A stretch of DNA of 64,000 nucleotides from Streptomyces sp. HUAS MG91 (GTDB lineage: Bacteria > Actinomycetota > Actinomycetes > Streptomycetales > Streptomycetaceae), in assembly GCF_040529335.1 (NCBI RefSeq), contig NZ_CP159534.1, positions 4,402,001 through 4,466,000 on the forward strand, given 5' to 3'. The notes under the pieces are model-generated. The model saw only the letters and a list, made by a program, of their open reading frames with translations. It ran no database searches and was not told where the DNA came from. Positions 24,290 to 35,066 of this stretch are shown here, one piece after another. The first letter of the stretch is position 1, and each line of letters opens with the position of its first letter. The position numbers and the translations under genes were made by a program.

Positions 24290-24361
24290 AGCGGGTGACA
24301 GGAATTGCACACTGCGCCTTCCCCCTGGAAGGGGGATGTTCTACTACTGAACTACACCCGC
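24290..24361 (-). tRNA. tRNA-Gly(UCC) with an aberrant T-arm
   Basis: A 72-nt gene on the minus strand. The acceptor GCGGGTG/CACCCGC, D-arm GTTC/GAAC, and anticodon stem TCCCC/GGGGA with loop CTTCCAG (anticodon TCC) all pair perfectly. The T-arm does not: stem strands CAGTG and CCTGT cannot form five pairs, and the loop reads TGCAATT instead of TTCRANY, so GTGC replaces the usual GTTC. Only a shifted 3-4 bp stem (GCAG/CTGT) is possible. This may weaken EF-Tu binding. Gene boundaries are sure; its use in translation is uncertain. Confidence 0.85.
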
Positions 24362-24496
24362 ATGTACTCCTCGGGGTCCGACCCTGCGGCCTTGCCCCTC
24401 GGCGTGCTCCAGACTCTAGCCGACCGCTGGGGGTGCAGCGCAAGTCGGTTGCCGCGAGGGGCATCTGACGGGGTGGTCGCGGGCCCCGCGCCGCCC

Positions 24497-24835
24497 TCAG
24501 TTGGCCTTCGCGAACTCCTCGTAGATCCGCTTGGGGATGCGGCCGCGCGGCGGCACGTCCAGCTGGTTCGAGCGGGCCCAGGCGCGGACGGCGGCCGGGT
24601 CGGGGTTCACGGCTGTGTGCTTGAACACCTTGGCCGCCTTGTCGGGCCTGTTCGCCCGGCTGTTCCGCTTGCGGCCGGCCTGGAGGTACGGGGCCAGCGC
24701 CTTGCGGAGCTGTTTCGCATTGGCTTGATTCAGGTCGATCTCGTACGACTTGCCGTCGAGACCGAAGGCGACCGTTTCCGCCGCTTCTGAGCCGTCGATG
24801 TCGTCAAAGAGAGTGACCACGACACGCTGCGCCAC
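24497..24835 (-). CDS. lsrL: Lsr2-family nucleoid protein (LsrL)
   Basis: A 112-residue xenogeneic-silencer type nucleoid protein. Residues 1-60 form the dimerisation domain (AQRVVVTLFDDIDGSEAAET, then DLNQANAKQLRKAL). A basic linker follows. The C-terminal 38 residues form the DNA-binding domain ending with the AT-hook-like RGRIPKRI, which inserts into the minor groove of AT-rich DNA. The GTG at 24835 gives the canonical N-terminus; longer upstream frames are not expected. In Streptomyces, Lsr2 has a paralogue, LsrL, which I recall next to purS, and the position here matches that. The promoter region to its right is notably AT-rich for this genome. Confidence 0.88.
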   Translation of the reverse strand: MAQRVVVTLFDDIDGSEAAETVAFGLDGKSYEIDLNQANAKQLRKALAPYLQAGRKRNSRANRPDKAAKVFKHTAVNPDPAAVRAWARSNQLDVPPRGRIPKRIYEEFAKAN

Positions 24836-25151
24836 GAATATCGGTCCCTTCGTCCGGCATCCCCGCTTTGACGTGCGGCGATGTCGACTGTTCCGGTCTG
24901 TTTCCGGTTTCTGCCCATTCCTTTTTACCTTGTCCGGCATTGCCGAGGGAAGACCATTTAAAAACCTCCGCGTGTCTGCCGCCGCAGATATGCCGCTGTG
25001 TTTCGGTGTCTTTCCCTTAATTTTCCGTGCGGATCTCATGTCGTTGCCGTAACGTGATCCGGCTCTCGTAGATTCCTACTGTCTACGCGAGTAGAAGATT
25101 TGGGCGGGTACTCTGAACGGACCTGCTCAGCACCACACACCGGGAGTGCCA
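24836..25151. promoter_or_regulatory. AT-rich divergent promoter region of lsrL and purS
   Basis: 316 bases between the divergent lsrL and purS genes. Base composition is clearly lower in GC than the surroundings, with stretches such as TTTAAAAACC near 24957 and CCCTTAATTTTCC near 25014. This would suit binding by Lsr2/LsrL itself. I cannot fix promoter hexamers with confidence. Confidence 0.45.
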
Positions 25152-25418
25152 GTGGCACGCGTCGTAGTCGACGTCATGCTCAAGCCGGAGATCCTCGACC
25201 CCCAGGGCCAGGCGGTGCAGCGTGCACTGCCGCGCCTCGGTTTCGACGGCATCTCCGACGTCCGCCAGGGAAAGCGTTTCGAGCTCGAGGTGGACGGGCC
25301 GGTGGACGACGCCGCGCTCGCCCGTATCCATGAGCTGGCGGAAACCTTCCTCGCCAACACCGTGATCGAGAACTTCACCGTGAAGGTCGAAGAGCTCGCG
25401 GTCGGAGCCGAAAAGTGA
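25152..25418 (+). CDS. purS: FGAM synthase subunit PurS
   Basis: An 88-residue small subunit of the three-part formylglycinamidine ribonucleotide synthase, bridging PurQ and PurL so ammonia can pass. It starts [18 protein letters not shown] and has the typical ferredoxin-like alternation ending in the [10 protein letters not shown] strand. The GTG at 25152 has GGGAG at good distance; a GTG six bases earlier overlaps that signal. The stop overlaps the purQ start by 4 bases. Confidence 0.95.
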   Translation: MARVVVDVMLKPEILDPQGQAVQRALPRLGFDGISDVRQGKRFELEVDGPVDDAALARIHELAETFLANTVIENFTVKVEELAVGAEK

Positions 25419-26094
25419 CCGCTCGTATTGGCGTCGTCACCTTTCCCGGCTCGCTCGACGACAGGGACACCCAGCGCGCGATCCGCCTCGCGGGCGCGGA
25501 GCCGGTCGCTCTCTGGCACAAGGACAAGGACCTGAAGCAGGTCGACGCGGTGGTCCTGCCGGGCGGTTTCAGCTACGGCGATTACCTGCGCGCGGGCGCC
25601 ATTTCGCGGTTCTCGCCGGTCATGGAGACCCTGATCGAGCAGGCGAAGGCGGGCCTGCCCGTCCTCGGTATCTGCAACGGTTTCCAGGTCCTCACCGAGG
25701 CCCATCTGCTCCCCGGCGCGATGCTGGGCAACGACCACCTGCACTTCATCTGCCGCGACCAGAAGCTGCGGGTGGAGAACGCGGGCACGGCCTGGACGTC
25801 CGACTACGCGGCGGGCCAGGAGATCCACATCCCGCTGAAGAACATGGACGGGCGCTACGTCGCCGACGAGCGCACGCTCGACGAGCTGGAGGCGGAGGGC
25901 CGCGTCGTCTTCCGCTACCTGGACGTGAACCCGAACGGCTCGCTCCGCGACATCGCCGGCATCACCAACGCGGCGGGCAACGTCGTGGGCCTGATGCCGC
26001 ACCCGGAGCACGCCGTCGAGCCCCTCGTCGGGTCCGGCCGCACCGACGGCCTGCCCTTCTTCACCTCGATCCTCAAGAAGCTGGTCGCCGCCTC

Positions 26095-26098
<4 letters not shown>
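25415..26098 (+). CDS. purQ: FGAM synthase glutaminase subunit PurQ
   Basis: A 227-residue class I glutamine amidotransferase providing ammonia for FGAM synthesis. The nucleophile Cys is in [11 protein letters not shown] near residue 87, and the His/Glu pair is in [11 protein letters not shown] near residue 196-198. GTG start overlapping purS; stop overlaps purL by 4 bases. The coupled order S-Q-L matches the multi-subunit form found in Gram-positive bacteria. Confidence 0.96.
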
Positions 26099-28356
<2,258 letters not shown>

Positions 28357-28374
28357 CGGTTCGTACGTGTGTGG

Positions 28375-28406
28375 AGGCCCCGCCCGGGATGTCCCGGGCG
28401 GGGCCT
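28375..28406 (+). terminator. Terminator of purSQL
   Basis: A near-perfect 15-bp stem (AGGCCCCGCCCGGGA and complement) with a 2-nt nominal loop and a short T-run, 18 bases after the purL stop. Confidence 0.8.
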
Positions 28407-28492
28407 TTCGCTGACGCGTTGTCAGTGGTGCTTGATAGCTTCGGTGGTGCGTCGCGCGAGGGGGAGTCGTGGCGCCGGGGGACGGGGGAGCC

Positions 28493-29743
28493 ATGCGAGT
28501 ACCGGAATGGGCGCGGAAGTCCGCCAATGTGCTGTTCTGCCTGGTCGCCGTGGTCGGCATCGGCTGGAGCGGCAAGGAGATCTGGCAGGTCCTGAGCGCC
28601 CGGCACCAGATCGACGAGGCGTGCGCGGGGCTGGTGCCGGCGGGCCGGGTGCTGGCCCTGTCCCCGGCGGGCGGCACCATCACGCACCGGGACGCCGACG
28701 AGGGCACCGTCCAGCTCGACGGCCTGGCCGACGGCGAGGACTGCGAGATATTCAGCACCGAGGCAGGGGAGAAGTCGGGTTCGCACAGCGGCGAGCGCTG
28801 GTTCTTCACCGGGGCGATGGGGTCGGTGGCCCAGGAGTCGCCGTTCACCCCTGAGGACCCGTCGGACGACCTGCTGGATCCCGCCGGTCCCTACAGCGCG
28901 CACGTCTATCCCGAGCAGCCGCTCGGCGGCGGCATCGCGGGGACCGTCGGCGACACGGCGGTCACCGTCCATCTGCCGTGTGCGCGGGGGCGTCTCGACG
29001 GGCGGCCGGTGGGGACGCTGTGGGCGTCGGCCGGGCTCACGGAGTCCGAGTCGCCGTTCACCGAGCGGGGCCAGCTGACCGGGCACGACCGGAGCGTCCT
29101 CGCGGAGACCGCCGTGACCACCGCGAACCGGCTCGCCGAGCGCGCGGGCTGCGCCGACCGGCTGCCCGACGCCCCGGACGACATCCCCGCGCTTCCCGAG
29201 GGCCCCACCCCCGCCGTCGAGGCCGACGGCACCTGCGCCTGGTACCGCAGCGCCGGTCTGGCGGAGGGCGGCGAGTCCGCCGATCAGGTCCTGGAGAGCC
29301 GCGCCGACCCCAGAGCCTGGGACGAGCGGTGCGCCCTCGTCCTCTCCGCACGTCGGGCGAGCGCGGTCTGGGCTACGCGGGGCGACGGCCTGGACAGTGT
29401 CTACGCCCCGGACCGTCCCGGCAGATACTTCGCGGCCTTCCACACCTACTCCGGCGATGCCGCGCGGAACGTGCGACTGCGCAGCACCGCTGCATCGGAC
29501 ACTCCGGTCGACGCCGAGCCGGGCGAGGCGGGCCGCGACACCGAGGAGCCGGTCTGGTGGGCCTCCTCGGTCTGCGCCGGAAAGCCCCGCGTGCACACCC
29601 TGACCCTGTCCTCCGCGTACGCGAGAGTGGCGGCGCCCGCCTACGAGCGGATCTTCCGGACCTACGTCGACGACCAGGCCCGCCGCCACGGCTGCACCGG
29701 CATCGCCTTCCCGGCCAAGGCGTCCTTCCGGGCGGACCGGTGA
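28493..29743 (+). CDS. Membrane-anchored hypothetical protein
   Basis: A 416-residue protein with one N-terminal transmembrane helix (about residues 10-30), then a large extracytoplasmic region. That region contains several cysteines placed like disulfide pairs (EACAG, EDCEI, LPCAR, AGCAD, GTCAW, ERCAL, SVCAG, HGCTG). Two similar halves seem present: about 35-210 and 215-410. The ATG at 28493 has GGGGGAG upstream; a GTG at 28469 is weaker. I do not recognise the family. It is probably an envelope protein; enzymatic motifs are not visible. Confidence 0.7.
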   Translation: MRVPEWARKSANVLFCLVAVVGIGWSGKEIWQVLSARHQIDEACAGLVPAGRVLALSPAGGTITHRDADEGTVQLDGLADGEDCEIFSTEAGEKSGSHSGERWFFTGAMGSVAQESPFTPEDPSDDLLDPAGPYSAHVYPEQPLGGGIAGTVGDTAVTVHLPCARGRLDGRPVGTLWASAGLTESESPFTERGQLTGHDRSVLAETAVTTANRLAERAGCADRLPDAPDDIPALPEGPTPAVEADGTCAWYRSAGLAEGGESADQVLESRADPRAWDERCALVLSARRASAVWATRGDGLDSVYAPDRPGRYFAAFHTYSGDAARNVRLRSTAASDTPVDAEPGEAGRDTEEPVWWASSVCAGKPRVHTLTLSSAYARVAAPAYERIFRTYVDDQARRHGCTGIAFPAKASFRADR

Positions 29744-29846
29744 TCGGGGCGCCGCGGTCGACCGGCGCCGGCCGGCGGGAGCTCGGCGCGGATCACCCAC
29801 GACAAGGGCCTGAACGGCTTCGCGGTGCGGGCGTAGGGTCTCGGGC

Positions 29847-30653
29847 ATGGTCCCGCCCAAGACGCCCAGAAAGCGTGCGCGCTCCTACGACTCCGAGAAG
29901 CTCAGGACCGCCGTCCTGGCCCAGTTCGCCGCGGTGCGCGAGGTTGTCGGGGCGCTGACGCCCGACCAGCTCGCGGCGCCCACCCGGCTCGGTGACTGGA
30001 CGGTGCGGGAGCTCGCCGCGCACATCACCATGGCCGTCGGCATGCTGCCGCGCGGCCTCGCCGAGCCCGCCCCGCCCCGGGCCGATCTGGCGCTGCTCGA
30101 CTATCCGTTCCTGACCGCGCCCGCCGCCCCCGCCATCGCCGCCGGCGTCCGGGATCTGGCGGACAGCGCGCCGCTGAGCGAGCTGTACGCGCGGGGCGCC
30201 GACGGGCTCGACACGTATCTGACCGCGGGGATCGACGGCGGGCGGCCGGTGCAGCACCGGGTCGGGGCGATGACCCTGACCGATGTCCTGGTCACCCGCG
30301 CCGTCGAACTCGTCGTGCACACCGACGACCTGAACGACGCGCTGCCCGCACTCGCCCTGCCCGTCGAGCGGCAACTGCTGGCCGCCGCGACCCGGTTCCT
30401 CGCCGACGCGCTCGCCGCCAAGGCGCCGGGCGGCTCCACCGAGGTCCGGATCCCGCCGTTCGCGGTCGTCCAGTGCGTCGAGGGCCCCCGGCACACCCGC
30501 GGCACCCCGCCGAACGTGGTGGAGACCGACCCGCTCACCTGGATCCGCCTGGCCACGGGACGTACGTCGTGGAAGACGGCGCTGGACGACGCGCTCGTCA
30601 GCGCCAGCGGCGAGCGGGCCGATCTGGCGGATCTACTGCCGATCATGGCCTGA
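29847..30653 (+). CDS. Maleylpyruvate isomerase/sterol-carrier-like protein
   Basis: A 268-residue protein. Residues about 20-165 form a DinB/MDMPI-type four-helix bundle with LGDWTVRELAAHI near residue 50, whose His is one of the usual metal ligands, and a later VVHTDDL with another His. Residues about 180-260 resemble an SCP2-like domain. This two-domain layout occurs in mycothiol-dependent isomerases, but many actinobacterial members have no known substrate. The start codon is ATG; no strong ribosome-binding site is visible. A short basic N-terminus precedes the bundle. Confidence 0.75.
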   Translation: MVPPKTPRKRARSYDSEKLRTAVLAQFAAVREVVGALTPDQLAAPTRLGDWTVRELAAHITMAVGMLPRGLAEPAPPRADLALLDYPFLTAPAAPAIAAGVRDLADSAPLSELYARGADGLDTYLTAGIDGGRPVQHRVGAMTLTDVLVTRAVELVVHTDDLNDALPALALPVERQLLAAATRFLADALAAKAPGGSTEVRIPPFAVVQCVEGPRHTRGTPPNVVETDPLTWIRLATGRTSWKTALDDALVSASGERADLADLLPIMA

Positions 30654-30703
30654 TCCGGAGGGCCGGACGGAACCGATCGGCGGGGCGGTCCCGTCGAATC
30701 GGC

Positions 30704-31528
30704 ATGTTCACGCAACGCAAGCCCCGCGCCCCCCGCTTCCTGCTCCTCGCCGCCCTGCCCGTGGCCGGCCTGGCCACGGTCACGGCCTGCGGAGACGAGC
30801 AGGCCCCCGGCTCGGTGAAGGTCGGCGGAGCCCCGGTCGACGGCGTCCACTGGACCGTGCGGAGCATGACGGTCGACGGGACGACGACCAGGGCGCCGAA
30901 CGGCGCCTATCTGGAGTTCGTCTCCGACCAGCGGGTCCGCGGCAACTACGGGTGCAACCGTTTCGACGCCCGGGCCACCGTCACCGACACCGGCGTCGCC
31001 CTCGGCAAGTCGGCCACCACGAAGATGTACTGCGAGGACAAGAAGCAGCGCGCCTTCGAGAAGAGCCTCGCCCATGCCCTCGCCGCCGAGAACACCGTCA
31101 AGACCTCCGACGACGACAGCCGGCTGACCCTCACCGGACCGGACGGCGCCGTGATCTCCCTGGTCAAACAGCGCGACGCCCGGCTCGTCGGCACCAAGTG
31201 GACGGTCACGGGACTGGGCGCGGACGACGGCGTCCAGCCGCTGCCGAAGTCCGCCGAGGGCCGGGCCCGCCTCGTCTTCGCCAAGAACGGCACGGTCAGC
31301 GCCCGCCTCGGCTGCAACAGCGGCGACGCCAGGACCACCGTCGCGGACGGCCACATCACCTTCGGCCCGCTGACCTCCACCAAGATGGGCTGCGTCGGCG
31401 AGGCGTCGGACGTGGAGCAGACGATGCGGACCGTCCTCAAGGGCAGGACGAGTTACGACATCCAGGGCGACTCCCTGACCTTGAAGGCGGCCGACGGCAC
31501 CACGATCGCGCTGACGGCCGGCACCTGA
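30704..31528 (+). CDS. META-domain lipoprotein
   Basis: A 274-residue secreted protein. The N-terminus is a lipoprotein signal: basic residues, a hydrophobic run and the lipobox VTAC with the acylated Cys near residue 29. Two META domains follow (about 45-155 and 160-270). Each has the pattern W(T/x)V near its start and GCN (NYGCNRF, RLGCNSG) in the middle. META domains are linked to heat-shock protein HslJ and envelope stress, but the function is not settled. It runs convergent with the sulfatase, the stops being 21 bases apart. Confidence 0.85.
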   Translation: MFTQRKPRAPRFLLLAALPVAGLATVTACGDEQAPGSVKVGGAPVDGVHWTVRSMTVDGTTTRAPNGAYLEFVSDQRVRGNYGCNRFDARATVTDTGVALGKSATTKMYCEDKKQRAFEKSLAHALAAENTVKTSDDDSRLTLTGPDGAVISLVKQRDARLVGTKWTVTGLGADDGVQPLPKSAEGRARLVFAKNGTVSARLGCNSGDARTTVADGHITFGPLTSTKMGCVGEASDVEQTMRTVLKGRTSYDIQGDSLTLKAADGTTIALTAGT

Positions 31529-31549
31529 CACCGGTGCCGGCCACGGTCC

Positions 31550-32947
31550 TCAGGACGGGTACGGCAGCAGCGTCCTGTCCGTCTTCTCCCACACCGCCTT
31601 CAGCTCGGCCAGCAGCGCGGGCTCGTCGGCGGCCCGGTCGGCCTGTTCGCGCCGGTCGGCGGAGAGGTCGAACAGCTGGTCCGTGCCGCCCTTGCCCCGG
31701 TAGTACTTCCAGTCGCCCCGGCGCACGGCCCGCTCCCCGCGCACCCGCCAGAACAGCGCGCGCTCCGGCAGCTCCGCGCCGCGCAGCAGATAACCCGCGA
31801 GACTGGTGCCGTCGAGCGGGTGGGCCGGGTCGGGCCGGGCGCCGCCGATCTCCAGCAGGGTCGCCGTCCAGTCCGGGGTGAAGACCGGCTCGTGGCTGAC
31901 CTGCCCGCCGTCGATCCTGGCCGGCCAGCGCACGATGGTCGGCACGCGGATGCCGCCCTCCTGGAGGGACGCCTTGTTGCCGGACAGCGGCCAGTTGTAC
32001 GAGAAGCGCTCACCGCCGTTGTCGGAGGCGAAGAAGACCAGGGTGTCCTTCTCCCGGCCCGACTCCTTCAGGGCGGCGAGCACCTTGCCCACCGACCGGT
32101 CCAGGTCCTCGACCATCTCCGTGTACTTCTCCACGGACCCGCCGTCGGTGTGGAACAGCGCCCGCGCGTCCCCGGCTCTGATCTTCCGTACGACCTCGGC
32201 GCTCTCTTCCTCGTCCCCGTCGGCGATCCACGGCCAGTGCGGGGTGGTGAAGTTCAGGTTGAGCAGCCACGGCTTGTCCCCGTGGTCGCGGCGCACGTAC
32301 TCGCTCGCCCGCTCGGTGAGGATCCGCGTGTAGTACCGCAGGTCCTTGTACTCGGCGTCGCCCTCCTTCACATCGCCCGCGAACAGGTCGTACTCGCCGC
32401 CGAGCCCCAGCTTCGAGTAGTACTCAAGGGCCCCGCCGAAGTTGCCGAAGAACTCGTCCCAGCCCGACTTGGTGGGGGAGTAGTCCGGCAGGTACCCGCA
32501 GTGCCACTTGCCGATCAGCGCGGTCGAGTAGCCCGCACCGCGCAGCAGCGAGGCGAGCGTGGGGTGGTTCGGGTCGAGCCCGACGGACCGGTCGGCTATC
32601 GGCTCCGCGAGCCCGCCCTTCGTCCGCCCCGGGTAGCGGCCCGTGTAGAGGCTGAAGCGGGTCGGCGAGCAGGTCGCCGAGCCGCTGTAGGCGTCGGTGA
32701 AGCGGACGCCCTGCCGGGCGAGGCGGTCCAGGTTCGGGGTCTTGATGTGGGGCGCGCCGTACGAGGAGAGATCGGCCCAGCCCAGGTCGTCACCCAGGAT
32801 GAACAGGATGTTGGGCCGCTTCGAGCGCCGGCCGGAGGCGGCACGGAACGGCCGCTCCTGAGCGGACGCGGAGGGAGCCGACGCACCGAGCGCGGCGACA
32901 GCGGCCCCACCCAGGGCAGCACGACGGGACAGAGCATGCGGAGGCAT
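31550..32947 (-). CDS. Secreted sulfatase (formylglycine type), Tat signal
   Basis: A 465-residue arylsulfatase-family hydrolase. The N-terminus SRRAALGGAAVAALG is a twin-arginine export signal. The metal-binding start FILGDDLGWADLS lies near residue 52. The formylglycine signature CSPTR with following LYTGR is near residue 93, so the Cys must be converted by a formylglycine-generating enzyme. Further conserved elements are GKWH near residue 143 and ASDNGGE near residue 305. I start at the ATG at 32947 because a GGAG lies upstream; the ATG at 32968 has none. The substrate is unknown; sulfated polysaccharide or aryl sulfate esters are typical. Confidence 0.9.
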   Translation of the reverse strand: MPPHALSRRAALGGAAVAALGASAPSASAQERPFRAASGRRSKRPNILFILGDDLGWADLSSYGAPHIKTPNLDRLARQGVRFTDAYSGSATCSPTRFSLYTGRYPGRTKGGLAEPIADRSVGLDPNHPTLASLLRGAGYSTALIGKWHCGYLPDYSPTKSGWDEFFGNFGGALEYYSKLGLGGEYDLFAGDVKEGDAEYKDLRYYTRILTERASEYVRRDHGDKPWLLNLNFTTPHWPWIADGDEEESAEVVRKIRAGDARALFHTDGGSVEKYTEMVEDLDRSVGKVLAALKESGREKDTLVFFASDNGGERFSYNWPLSGNKASLQEGGIRVPTIVRWPARIDGGQVSHEPVFTPDWTATLLEIGGARPDPAHPLDGTSLAGYLLRGAELPERALFWRVRGERAVRRGDWKYYRGKGGTDQLFDLSADRREQADRAADEPALLAELKAVWEKTDRTLLPYPS

Positions 32948-33501
32948 AAGGAAGAACTCCGGTGGCATGGCGCCCCGTCAGGGGCGCGGGGAACGGCGCG
33001 AGCAAGCGGGAACAACCGAAAGCCCGCGACAAAGAGGACAGGGCAGACGAAACCGACCCCGAACAGACCTCAGCCGTCCATCACGGCCGAGGCAGGACCA
33101 GACGACGAGCGGAGCTCAGACGCAGCGACAGATGGCGCTCGCGACACGGACCAGGTCGACGTGGCGGCGCTCCACGAGGGTGACCGCTCGGTCACTGAGG
33201 GGCTGCATGATCCAGCACCTTGCCGAGCGTGACGTGGCACTGTCAACGGGGCGTCCGCACTCCGGACCGGGGCCCGGCCGCGGCAGCGACATGGGTCACA
33301 TTCGGCCCGGCGACCGGCGTGCCGTCGGAGCCGGAGAGTTTGCGCTGGTCAGAAGGGTGGGCTTGGATCTTTGTCCAGCTTCGGACGGCCGGACCGGAGC
33401 CGCCGCGGGCGGTCCCGACGGCGCTCTCCCACGCCCCGTCAACGCCCAAACCCCCTGTCCCCAATTCGGACCAGTGGTCGATCACGTCTACACTCGGTCG
33501 C
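32948..33501. other. Intergenic region between the sulfatase and purF
   Basis: 554 bases with divergent genes on both sides. A single copy of the GGGGCGCGGGGAAC-type dispersed repeat lies at 32981-33004. Several short frames cross the region, but none has a ribosome-binding site or recognisable content. The purF promoter must be here. Confidence 0.5.
32981..33004. repeat. Single copy of the dispersed GGGGCGCGGGGAAC repeat
   Basis: GGGGCGCGGGGAACGGCGCGAGCA matches the fifth copy of the array at 13714 base for base in its core. It stands just upstream of the sulfatase start. Confidence 0.7.
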
Positions 33502-35028
33502 GTGCCACGTGGTGACGGTCGACTCAATCATGATCTGCTCCCCGGCGAGAAAGGCCCCCAGGACGCTTGCGGCGTCTTCGGTGTCTGGGCTCCGGGTGAA
33601 GAGGTCGCCAAGCTCACTTACTTCGGGCTCTACGCCCTCCAACACCGGGGTCAGGAATCCGCGGGAATCGCGGTCAGCAATGGCTCCCAGATCCTCGTCT
33701 TCAAGGACATGGGACTCGTCTCCCAGGTCTTCGACGAGACTTCCCTAGGTTCTCTGCAAGGTCATATCGCGGTCGGTCACGCCCGCTACTCGACCACCGG
33801 AGCCTCCGTGTGGGAGAACGCCCAGCCGACGTTCCGCGCCACCGCGCACGGTTCGATCGCGCTCGGCCACAACGGCAACCTGGTCAACACGGCGCAGCTC
33901 GCCGAGATGGTCGCCGACCTCCCCAAGGAGAACGGCCGCGCCACGCAGGTGGCGGCCACCAACGACACCGACCTGGTCACGGCGCTGCTCGCCGGACAGG
34001 TCGACGAGGACGGCAAGCCCCTGACGACCGAGGAGGCGGCCGGCAAGGTGCTGCCCCAGGTCCAGGGCGCCTTCTCACTCGTTTTCATGGACGAGCACAC
34101 GCTGTACGCGGCCCGCGACCCGCAGGGCATCCGCCCGCTGGTCCTCGGCCGGCTCGAGCGCGGCTGGGTGGTGGCCTCCGAGTCCGCCGCCCTCGACATC
34201 TGCGGCGCGGCGTACGTCCGCGAGATCGAGCCGGGCGAGTTCGTCGCCATCGACGAGAACGGCCTGCGAACGTCCCGCTTCGCCGAAGCAAAGCCCAAGG
34301 GCTGTGTCTTCGAGTACGTGTATCTGGCGCGCCCCGACACCGACATCGCGGGCCGGAACGTCTATCTCTCCCGTGTGGAGATGGGCCGCAAGCTGGCGAA
34401 GGAAGCTCCGGTCGAGGCCGATCTGGTCATAGCGACTCCGGAATCCGGCACTCCCGCCGCGATCGGCTACGCGGAGGCGTCCGGCATCCCGTTCGGTGCC
34501 GGTCTGGTGAAGAACGCCTATGTGGGCCGTACCTTCATCCAGCCCTCCCAGACGATCCGCCAGCTCGGCATCCGGCTGAAGCTGAACCCCCTCAAGGAAG
34601 TCATCAAGGGCAAGCGCCTGGTCGTCGTCGACGACTCGATCGTGCGCGGCAACACCCAGCGCGCCCTGGTCCGCATGCTCCGCGAGGCCGGCGCCGCCGA
34701 GGTCCACATCCGGATCTCGTCGCCGCCGGTGAAGTGGCCCTGCTTCTTCGGCATCGACTTCGCGACCCGCGCCGAGCTGATCGCCAACGGCATGTCGGTC
34801 GAGGAGATCGGCACCTCGCTCGGGGCGGACTCGCTCTCCTACATCTCCATCGACGGCATGATCGAGGCCACCACCATCGACAAGCCGAACCTCTGCCGCG
34901 CCTGCTTCGACGGCGAGTACCCGATGGACCTCCCCGACCCGGAACTGCTGGGCAAGCAGCTCCTGGAGACGGAACTGGCCGCGGGCCCCGCCGCCACGGC
35001 CGCGGCCGACGCGATCCGTCGCCCGTAG
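33502..35028 (+). CDS. purF: Amidophosphoribosyltransferase
   Basis: A 508-residue enzyme for the first step of purine synthesis, transferring ammonia from glutamine to PRPP. A 22-residue propeptide ends at Ala, so Cys23 (CGVFGVW) becomes the N-terminal nucleophile after cleavage. Residues 23-265 form the class II glutaminase domain. The phosphoribosyltransferase domain has VVVDDSIVRGNT near residue 375. Cysteines in the C-terminal part (WPCFFGIDF, LCRACFDGEY) suit the Fe-S type known from Bacillus. The GTG at 33502 gives the family N-terminus; the longer frame from 33220 is not credible. Confidence 0.96.
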   Translation: MPRGDGRLNHDLLPGEKGPQDACGVFGVWAPGEEVAKLTYFGLYALQHRGQESAGIAVSNGSQILVFKDMGLVSQVFDETSLGSLQGHIAVGHARYSTTGASVWENAQPTFRATAHGSIALGHNGNLVNTAQLAEMVADLPKENGRATQVAATNDTDLVTALLAGQVDEDGKPLTTEEAAGKVLPQVQGAFSLVFMDEHTLYAARDPQGIRPLVLGRLERGWVVASESAALDICGAAYVREIEPGEFVAIDENGLRTSRFAEAKPKGCVFEYVYLARPDTDIAGRNVYLSRVEMGRKLAKEAPVEADLVIATPESGTPAAIGYAEASGIPFGAGLVKNAYVGRTFIQPSQTIRQLGIRLKLNPLKEVIKGKRLVVVDDSIVRGNTQRALVRMLREAGAAEVHIRISSPPVKWPCFFGIDFATRAELIANGMSVEEIGTSLGADSLSYISIDGMIEATTIDKPNLCRACFDGEYPMDLPDPELLGKQLLETELAAGPAATAAADAIRRP

Positions 35029-35066
35029 CCCGTCTTCGTACTCACCAACCCGAAAGATCCCAGGCA

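Noticed and set aside
24836..25039. Extended N-terminus of the Lsr2-like protein
   Set aside because: The family starts right at AQRVVVTLFDD; the upstream frame is basic, low-complexity and covers the AT-rich promoter.
33220..33501. Extended N-terminus of PurF
   Set aside because: Known PurF proteins have a short propeptide before the catalytic Cys; the GTG at 33502 gives that form.
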